This document shows positions 58,349 through 64,000 of a stretch of 64,000 bases of DNA, piece after piece. The position numbers and the translations under genes were made by a program. The first letter of the stretch is position 1. Each line of letters starts with the position of its first letter. The notes beneath the pieces were generated by a model. That model searched no databases. It had not been told where the DNA came from and saw only the letters and a list, made by a program, of their open reading frames with translations. Origin of the DNA: Halopenitus sp041821145 (GTDB lineage: Archaea; Halobacteriota; Halobacteria; Halobacteriales; Haloferacaceae). The DNA is taken from positions 62,001 through 126,000 of the forward strand of contig NZ_JBGUBC010000005.1 of assembly GCF_041821145.1 (NCBI RefSeq). The letters run 5' to 3'.

Positions 58349-60010
58349 ATGAGTCAACGAATGCAGCAGGGACAGCCGATGATTATCATGGGCGAGGATG
58401 CCCAACGCGTCAAGGACAAGGACGCACAGGAATACAACATCTCGGCGGCACGCGCCGTCGCCGAGGCGGTTCGGTCGACGCTGGGACCGAAGGGGATGGA
58501 CAAGATGCTCGTCGACTCGATGGGCGACGTAACCATCACGAACGACGGGGTCACCATCCTCCAGCAGATGGACATCGACAATCCGACGGCGGAGATGATC
58601 GTTGAGGTCGCAGAGACCCAGGAGGACGAGGCAGGTGACGGCACGACGAGTGCTGTCGCGATCGCTGGCGAACTCCTCAAGAACGCCGAGGACCTTCTCG
58701 AGCAGGATATCCACCCGACGGCCGTCATTAAAGGGTTCAACCTTGCGAGCGAGTATGCCCGCGGAGAGATCGACGAGATCGCGGAAAGCGTTGACTCCGC
58801 GGACACCGACTTGCTTCGGTCCGTCGCAGAGACTTCGATGACGGGCAAGGGCGCCGAACTCGACAAGGACACCCTCGCGGACCTCGTCGTTCGCGCCGTC
58901 CAGGCTATCACCGTCGAGGCCGAGGACGGTTCGCACGTCGTCGACCTCCAGAACCTGAAGATCGAGACGCAGACGGGACGTCCCGCGAGCGCCTCCGAGC
59001 TTCTTTCGGGTGCGGTAATCGACAAGGATCCCGTCCAGGACGGAATGCCCACCGACTTCGAGTCGGCGAACGTCCTGCTTCTCAACGAGCCGATCGAGGT
59101 CGAGGAGGCCGACGTCGACACCTCCGTCTCGATCGAGGATCCCGACCAGCTCCAGCAGTTCCTCGATCAGGAAGAGGAGGAACTCCGCGGAAAGGTCGAC
59201 CAGATCGTCGAATCGGGTGCCGACGTGGTCTTCTGTCAGAAGGGCATCGACGACCTCGCCCAGCATTACCTCTCCCGTGAGGGTATACTCGCAGTCCGTC
59301 GGACCAAGAAGTCCGATCTGACGTTCCTCAAGAACGTTCTCGATGCCCCCATCGTGACGGACCTCGATGACCTGTCCGCCAACGATCTCGCGACGGGATC
59401 GATCCGCCGCGACGCCGACGACGAGCTGTTCTACGTCGAAGGTGGAAACTCACACGGCGTCACGCTGCTGCTTCGCGGCTCGACCGACCACGTCGTCGAC
59501 GAGCTCGAACGCGGAATCAACGACGCGATCGACGTCGTCTCGACGACGGTCGCCGACGGTCGAACTATCGCCGGCGGCGGCGCCATCGAGGTCGAACTGG
59601 CGAGCCGACTCCGTGATTACGCGGACTCCGTCGAGGGTCGCGAACAGCTCGCAGTCGAGTCGTTCGCTGACGCGCTCGAACTCGTCCCCCGCGTTCTCGC
59701 CGGGAACGCCGGCCTCGACTCCATCGATCTGCTCGTCGATCTGCGTGCAGCCCACGAGGCGGGCGACCAGCGCGCCGGCCTCGACGTCTTCACTGGCGAC
59801 GTCGTCGACACCTTCGACGCCGGCGTCGTCGAGACCGCTCACGCCAAAGAGCAGGCGCTTTCCTCGGCCACCGAGGCCGCCAATCTCGTGCTCAAAATCG
59901 ACGACATCATCGCAGCGGGCGATCTGTCAACCTCCGGCGGCGAGGAGGAAGGCGGCGCCCCCGGCGGCGGCATGGGCGGCATGGGTGGCGGCATGGGCGG
60001 CATGATGTAA
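58349..60010 (+). CDS. Thermosome subunit (group II chaperonin)
   Basis: ATP-driven protein-folding chaperonin (553 aa). Equatorial motifs include VRSTLGPKGMDKMLVDSMGDVTITNDGVTIL and DEAGDGTTSAVAIAGELL near the N-terminus, the apical domain with the lid-type protrusion, and IAGGGAIEVELASRL in the second equatorial half. The C-terminal GGM tail (GAPGGGMGGMGGGMGG) projects into the cavity. A strong TATA box and leaderless start are typical of haloarchaeal cct/ths genes, often heat-induced. The number of subunits in this organism is unknown. Confidence 0.96.
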   Translation: MSQRMQQGQPMIIMGEDAQRVKDKDAQEYNISAARAVAEAVRSTLGPKGMDKMLVDSMGDVTITNDGVTILQQMDIDNPTAEMIVEVAETQEDEAGDGTTSAVAIAGELLKNAEDLLEQDIHPTAVIKGFNLASEYARGEIDEIAESVDSADTDLLRSVAETSMTGKGAELDKDTLADLVVRAVQAITVEAEDGSHVVDLQNLKIETQTGRPASASELLSGAVIDKDPVQDGMPTDFESANVLLLNEPIEVEEADVDTSVSIEDPDQLQQFLDQEEEELRGKVDQIVESGADVVFCQKGIDDLAQHYLSREGILAVRRTKKSDLTFLKNVLDAPIVTDLDDLSANDLATGSIRRDADDELFYVEGGNSHGVTLLLRGSTDHVVDELERGINDAIDVVSTTVADGRTIAGGGAIEVELASRLRDYADSVEGREQLAVESFADALELVPRVLAGNAGLDSIDLLVDLRAAHEAGDQRAGLDVFTGDVVDTFDAGVVETAHAKEQALSSATEAANLVLKIDDIIAAGDLSTSGGEEEGGAPGGGMGGMGGGMGGMM

Positions 60011-60352
60011 TTCGGTCGGTTACGAACTCAATCACGCCGCTCGTGTTCGGCTCTCGCTGAATCGTTCGATCGACCGACCCGACGCACACCTCGGCCCGAT
60101 CGATCGACGATTTCGATCGATCTCCGTTTCTGTTCGACTTCCGTTCTCGTTCGATGCCACTCGACTTCCGTTCTCGTTCGATGCCACTCGACTTCCGTTC
60201 TCGTTCGATGCCACTCGACTTCCGTTCTCGTTCGATGCCACACTACTCACCGGCACGGCTACGCGTCGGAGCTGTCTTGCGTAACGGAACGGGGTTCCGA
60301 ACGATCCCGTTGGCCCGGGCTCCTCAAGTAGCCGTCCGTCGAATATCTACAT
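60011..60352. other. Intergenic region between thermosome and OCD-family gene
   Basis: 342 bp without a convincing gene. It contains the 27-bp tandem repeat (60134-60241). The segment after it (60242-60352) leads to the promoter of the next gene, with GAATATCTACATATG around the start. Frames open across the repeat are artefacts of its period being a multiple of three. Confidence 0.6.
60134..60241. repeat. 27-bp tandem repeat x4, 3' of thermosome gene
   Basis: Four perfect contiguous copies (starts 60134, 60161, 60188 and 60215) of the 27-bp unit TCGACTTCCGTTCTCGTTCG followed by ATGCCAC, 108 bp in total. A partial relative (TCCGTTTCTGTTCGACTTC) precedes it. It lies 124 bp after the thermosome stop codon. 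Confidence 0.96.
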
Positions 60353-61345
60353 ATGGACACGTTACTTCTGGACGCGACGGTCGTCGAGAAAAACGCACGG
60401 ATGGACCCGTTGATCGGCGCGATGGAGGATGCCTTCGCCGCCTATGAGCGCGGTGACGTTCGGATGCCGGCGAAATCCTATATCGATCTCCCACAGTACG
60501 AGGGCGACTTTCGGTCGATGCCGGCATATCTCGACGCCGGCGACTGGGACGCGGCGGGGATCAAGTGGGTGAACGTCCACACACGCAATCCCTCGGAATA
60601 CGGTCTTCCGACCGTGATGGGGACGATGATCTACTCCGACCCGGAGACGGCCGTTCCACTCGCGATCATGGACGGAACCGAGTTGACGAGGAATCGAACT
60701 GGCGCGGCCGCGGCGGTCGCGACGGACCATCTTGCGGTCGAGGATGCCCGATCCATGGGGATCGTCGGCGCGGGCGCACAGGCAGACACCCAACTCGAGG
60801 CGATCGCGACCGTACGCCCGATCGAGGAGGTGGTGGTCTCCGATCTCGATGAGGATCGCATCGAGCAGTTCATCGACGCCTTCGAGAATCAGTTTTCGGT
60901 CCGCGCCGGCACTCCGGCGGAGGCGGCCGCCTGCGACGTCTGTTCGACGGTTACGCCGGTCAAGGACCCGATCGTGACCCGCGAGATGGTCGGCGACCGG
61001 ACCCATATCAACGCCATGGGCGCTGACGCCGCGGGCAAACACGAGCTTACCGACGACCTCCTCCTCGATGCGAAAGTCGTCATCGACGATTTCGAACAGT
61101 GTACCCACTCCGGGGAGATCAACGTCCCCTGGAGTGCGGGCATCCTCGATGAGGGGGACGTATACGGCGAGATCGGCGAGATCGTCGTGGGCAAAAAGCC
61201 GGGGCGAATCGAGGACGACGGGATCACGATCTTCGACTCGACGGGACTCGCGATCCAGGACGTCGCGGCAGCACACGTCGTCTACGAGGCTGCCCATGCG
61301 AACGACGACGGTCATTCGTTCGACCTGCTCGGACTCTCGGAGTGA
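60353..61345 (+). CDS. Ornithine cyclodeaminase/mu-crystallin family protein
   Basis: NAD(P)-dependent enzyme of the OCD/alanine dehydrogenase family (330 aa). RMPAKSYIDLPQYEGDF and the Lys in GIKWVNVHTRNP mark the substrate domain. The Rossmann motif is MGIVGAGAQADTQLEAIATV, and INAMGADAAGKHELTDDLLL follows. Archaeal members include alanine dehydrogenase, so ornithine need not be the substrate. Starts with MDTLLLDATVV at 60353. Confidence 0.87.
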   Translation: MDTLLLDATVVEKNARMDPLIGAMEDAFAAYERGDVRMPAKSYIDLPQYEGDFRSMPAYLDAGDWDAAGIKWVNVHTRNPSEYGLPTVMGTMIYSDPETAVPLAIMDGTELTRNRTGAAAAVATDHLAVEDARSMGIVGAGAQADTQLEAIATVRPIEEVVVSDLDEDRIEQFIDAFENQFSVRAGTPAEAAACDVCSTVTPVKDPIVTREMVGDRTHINAMGADAAGKHELTDDLLLDAKVVIDDFEQCTHSGEINVPWSAGILDEGDVYGEIGEIVVGKKPGRIEDDGITIFDSTGLAIQDVAAAHVVYEAAHANDDGHSFDLLGLSE

Positions 61346-61459
61346 GCGAAATCCCGCGTCGATCGGGAGCGGTGCCGGCCGTCCGCCTGAATCGTCTCCG
61401 GCGGAACGCGGAGGGCGTCTGACGTAAGAACTAATGCGGTCTCGGCGGCATTAGATGGT

Positions 61460-61813
61460 ATGGGAATCATGAGTAAGATCCTCGGTGGCGGGGGCAACCG
61501 ATCGGTCGACGACTACGTCGAACTTGATCTCGACGATTTCGGCGACGCCCACAGTGAGGCCGGGGTACAAGTCCACATCGCCGAGATAAGCGACAAAGGT
61601 GACGTCATCCCGATCAAGGACGCCGTTTACGACGGCGATTTCGTTCTTGCCGATATCACTCGTCACTCTACCTCCGATCGCACCGTCGAACACATTATCG
61701 ATGAACTCCGTCAGGTCGCGGACGAGGTCGATGGCGATATCGTCCAGAAGGGCGACGACCAACTCATTTTGACGCCAACCGGGATCTCGATCTCCAGACA
61801 GAAGCTGGAATAA
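61460..61813 (+). CDS. sepF: Cell division protein SepF
   Basis: Archaeal SepF, the membrane anchor that recruits the FtsZ ring (117 aa). The N-terminal MGIMSKILGG can form the amphipathic membrane-binding helix. The C-terminal SepF domain includes VLADITRHSTSDRTVEHIIDELRQVADEVDGDIVQKGDDQLILTP. Size and layout match the archaeal type. It stands 60 bp upstream of the azf gene. Confidence 0.92.
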   Translation: MGIMSKILGGGGNRSVDDYVELDLDDFGDAHSEAGVQVHIAEISDKGDVIPIKDAVYDGDFVLADITRHSTSDRTVEHIIDELRQVADEVDGDIVQKGDDQLILTPTGISISRQKLE

Positions 61814-61873
61814 CCGTCGTCGACCGCGGCGGATCGCACGATATTTCCCGGTAACCCGCGGATGAGTTACTGA

Positions 61874-62668
61874 ATGTCGAAGCCAGTCCTACTCACCGGA
61901 GCGGGGGGACGGGTCGGACAGGCCATCCTCCGGGGAATCGGCACCGAGTACGACTGGCGACTCCTCGATCGTGAACCCCTGGCTGCAGAGCGGGTTCCCG
62001 ACGACGTCGCCGACAGTGACCGCTACGTGGCCGACGTCACGGATTTCGATTCCGTCAGAGAGGCGATGGACGGCGTCGGAGCGGTGATCCATCTCGCTGG
62101 CGACCCGCGGACGGACGCTCCCTGGGACAGCGTGCTCCGAAACAACATCGACGGTACGCGGACGGTCCTCGAAGCGGCCGTCGACGCCGGCGTCGATCGC
62201 GTCGCGTTCGCCTCCTCGAACCACGCCGTCGGCCACTACGAGACCGACGACCGCACGCCCGGGATGTATCGGAGCGACGACGACTACCGTCTCGACGGGA
62301 CCGAGTTCCCCCGCCCCTCGAACCTCTATGGCGTCTCGAAGGCGACCGGCGAGGTGCTGGGACGATACTACCACGACGAGTTCGGGATCGCCGTCGTCTG
62401 CGTTCGGATCGGCAATCTGACCCAAGACCACCCCCCACGCGAGTACGAACGCGGGCAGGCGATGTGGCTCTCCCACCGCGACTGTGCCCACCTCTTTGAC
62501 CGGTGTCTGCATGCCGAGTTCGACTTCGAGATCGTCTACGGCATCTCCGACAACGACCGCAAGTACTACTCCCTCGAGCGCGCCCGCGAGGTGCTCGGTT
62601 ACGATCCGCAGGATAACTCCGCGGAGTACACCTTCCAGGGCGAACCACGAGACGGCGGGGACGGCTGA
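61874..62668 (+). CDS. azf: NAD-dependent glucose-6-phosphate dehydrogenase (Azf type)
   Basis: Extended short-chain dehydrogenase (264 aa). The NAD motif is TGAGGRVG at 8-15, the Asp39-region LDREPL fits NAD preference, and the catalytic pair lies in YGVSK (Tyr-x-x-x-Lys). The overall sequence, including GDPRTDAPWDSVL, SNHAVGHYETDDRTP and RIGNL, closely matches what I recall of the Haloferax Azf that starts the oxidative pentose phosphate path. Uronate dehydrogenases are the nearest alternative. Confidence 0.85.
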   Translation: MSKPVLLTGAGGRVGQAILRGIGTEYDWRLLDREPLAAERVPDDVADSDRYVADVTDFDSVREAMDGVGAVIHLAGDPRTDAPWDSVLRNNIDGTRTVLEAAVDAGVDRVAFASSNHAVGHYETDDRTPGMYRSDDDYRLDGTEFPRPSNLYGVSKATGEVLGRYYHDEFGIAVVCVRIGNLTQDHPPREYERGQAMWLSHRDCAHLFDRCLHAEFDFEIVYGISDNDRKYYSLERAREVLGYDPQDNSAEYTFQGEPRDGGDG

Positions 62669-62699
62669 GGCGCCCCGGATCGACGATTCGTCGTCGGTC

Positions 62700-63473
62700 T
62701 CACTCCTCGCTTTCGGCGTCGTCGCCGACCTCGTGGACGTGTCCACATTCGGGACAGCGCGTCTCCTCCCCGCGGACCCGCTGGCTTGACTCGCGGACCT
62801 CGCGCATCACGCTGGATATCCGCTCTTCGGCCTCGAGTTCGTCCTCGACGGCGAGATCGACCCCCTCGACTTCGAGAAGGAACTTCGCGATCTCCGTCAC
62901 CTCGTACATCATCTCATCGACGTCCTCGGCGGTGAAGAAGCCGGACATCGCGCCGTACAGGAACGTCGCTCCCGCCTTCGTCACCTTCGTCTCGAAGGAA
63001 TGACGCGCCTGGTTGACCGCCTGGGGCGTGTAGGTATCGGTCATGAACGGCACGAGTTCGGGGAGGTTCTCGCCGATCTTCGTCATCTCGACGCCCGTCT
63101 CGGTCCGAAAGTCCGCACAGAGTCTGGCGATCGCCCACTCGCGGGCAGTGATGTAGGTTCGATCGCGTAGAAATTCGTTGACCCGCTCGTACTGGGCGCC
63201 GTCCATCTTCTTGAACCGTTCGTACTTGCGCACATCCAGCGGGACGTCGGCCGATTCGGCTTCCTCGCTGGCCGTCTCCTCGTCGATCGTCTTCTCGCCA
63301 GTCGTCTTCCCCTCGGCTGCCTCCGTGTCCGTTATCTCTCCGGCAGTCGCTTCTCCGGCAGTCATCTCCCCGTCGGTCCCCGTCTCCGGATCAGGCGAGC
63401 CCTCTGAGTCGCCCGTCCCCTCGCGATCGACCGACTCCGACGTCCCGGACGCCGCACCCTGGTCCTCGCTCAT
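62700..63473 (-). CDS. DUF5806 family protein
   Basis: A 257-residue haloarchaeal protein. The first ~85 residues are an acidic, repeat-like tail (GEMTAGEATAGEITDTEAAEG). The conserved domain follows: DVRKYERFKKMDGAQYERVNEFL, ITAREWAIARLCADFRTETGVEMTKIGENLPELVPFMTDTYTPQAV, then a helical VTKAGATFLYGAMSGFFTAEDV region. The C-terminus has a CPECGHVH half zinc-binding motif. Its helix-turn-helix-like EWAIARLCADFRTETG region suggests nucleic-acid binding, but this is not shown. The ATG at 63473 is used. Confidence 0.82.
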   Translation of the reverse strand: MSEDQGAASGTSESVDREGTGDSEGSPDPETGTDGEMTAGEATAGEITDTEAAEGKTTGEKTIDEETASEEAESADVPLDVRKYERFKKMDGAQYERVNEFLRDRTYITAREWAIARLCADFRTETGVEMTKIGENLPELVPFMTDTYTPQAVNQARHSFETKVTKAGATFLYGAMSGFFTAEDVDEMMYEVTEIAKFLLEVEGVDLAVEDELEAEERISSVMREVRESSQRVRGEETRCPECGHVHEVGDDAESEE

Positions 63474-63528
63474 ACGTTCGTTAATCCGACCGGCGGGCAA
63501 AAGCGTTCCCCGTCCTCGGTCCGACTCC

Positions 63529-64000
63529 TCACTCCGGAATCGTCGTTCGTGGGGAGCCGGTTCGAAGCGACCGAAGCGTCGTCACGACGATCGCACCGGC
63601 GACGGCCACTGCGGCACCGAGCACCATCAGGAGGCCGGCCGTTTCCATGATCTCGATCCCCAGGTAGCTACCGATCTCGCCCACGGCGACTGCGAGCGCG
63701 CCGGCGAGCAACATTCCGCCGAAGTAGATCTTGATGCCCTCCGCATCGACGACGGCCGTCGCCGCGGACCCCAGTCGGGCTCCGAGCGCGCTGCCGAAAA
63801 GCAACGGGACGACGATCCCCAGATCGACGCCGCCACTTTGGCCGTAGAGGTAGCTCCCGATTCCGCCGGAGAAGACGATCTCGAAGAGGTCGGTTCCGAC
63901 GGCGACGGGCACCGGGGCACCGATCGCGTAGATCATCGCGGGCATCCGGATGAACCCGCCGCCGACCCCGAGCAGCCCCGAGAGGAGCCCGGTCGAGAAC
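63529..64000 (-). CDS. TauE/SafE-family permease (5' end outside window)
   Basis: C-terminal part of a sulfite-exporter TauE/SafE-like membrane protein; the frame is open through base 64000, so the N-terminus lies beyond the window. The visible part holds the family motif GLLGVGGGFIRMPAMIYAIG (near 63950) and several helices (IVVPLLFGSALGARLG, GGMLLAGALAVAVG, AGLLMVLGAAVAVAGAIVV). Such permeases move sulfite, sulfonates or related anions. Convergent context with azf is separated by the DUF5806 gene on the same strand. Confidence 0.85.
   Translation of the reverse strand, partial: FSTGLLSGLLGVGGGFIRMPAMIYAIGAPVPVAVGTDLFEIVFSGGIGSYLYGQSGGVDLGIVVPLLFGSALGARLGSAATAVVDAEGIKIYFGGMLLAGALAVAVGEIGSYLGIEIMETAGLLMVLGAAVAVAGAIVVTTLRSLRTGSPRTTIPE

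Noticed and set aside
58316..59266. 316-codon minus-strand frame within the thermosome gene
   Set aside because: Antisense shadow of a certain gene; codon pattern follows the plus strand.
57019..60241. 24-bp and 27-bp arrays considered as CRISPR
   Set aside because: Units are directly contiguous with no spacers and no cas genes are nearby.
60154..60447. Open frame through the 27-bp repeats
   Set aside because: The period is a multiple of three, so the frame stays open by construction; the product is a simple repeat.

Overview
The window is a gene-dense, visibly GC-rich stretch of a haloarchaeal chromosome, most like a Halorubrum-type member of the Halobacteria; the genus is inference. Supporting signs are strongly acidic proteins, archaeal information-processing genes (TBP, TFB, aIF-1A, MCM, an RFC small-subunit paralogue, thermosome), Tat-dependent lipoproteins, haloarchaea-only protein families, and TTTAWA-type TATA boxes about 25-30 nt upstream of start codons, as expected for leaderless transcripts. 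No insertion sequence, integrase, phage gene, CRISPR array or rRNA was seen. One tRNA was found: tRNA-Arg(GCG).

Layout. 0-7 kb: the 3' part of an ABC exporter, a creatininase-family amidohydrolase, a small acidic protein, tRNA-Arg followed by a 65-bp tandem repeat, a UvrD-like helicase and an M24-fold protein that has lost most of its metal ligands. 7-12 kb: a phosphate-uptake operon on the minus strand (pstS-pstC-pstA-phoU, with no pstB) behind a promoter with a 9-bp inverted repeat. 12-20 kb: riboflavin synthase, truncated haemoglobin, archaetidylserine decarboxylase coupled to the clamp-loader paralogue RfcC, RNase Z and a DUF460 RNase H-fold/coiled-coil protein, then a gene-free 790-bp gap. 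20-30 kb: a cysteine hydrolase/YqcI pair, tyrS, aIF-1A, the pabB-pabA-pabC operon, a MOT1-like transporter, beta-RFAP synthase (which consumes pABA) and a RecA-fold protein with a degenerate P-loop. 30-36 kb: uvrB, FAU-1, PrsW and HIT proteins.

36-44 kb is the most intriguing part. A ParA/MinD-type protein without P-loop lysines, a TFB and five uncharacterised haloarchaeal families lead into an MCM helicase that carries a 176-residue mini-intein inside its Walker A motif. 44-54 kb: the two Tat translocase subunits TatC and double-length TatCt in divergent orientation, an AhcY-family paralogue, uvrA, an AI-2E-type permease and a Tat lipoprotein. 54-64 kb: hisG, a CPBP protease with a repetitive acidic tail, TBP, thermosome, an ornithine cyclodeaminase-family enzyme, sepF, azf (NAD-dependent glucose-6-phosphate dehydrogenase), DUF5806 and a TauE/SafE permease cut by the window end.

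A recurring oddity is short perfect tandem repeats (18, 19, 24, 27, 35 and 65 bp) in intergenic or linker DNA. Several lie just 3' of essential genes (tRNA-Arg, TBP, thermosome), and one duplicates a core promoter. The best candidate for an undescribed system is the set of uncharacterised genes around TFB and MCM.
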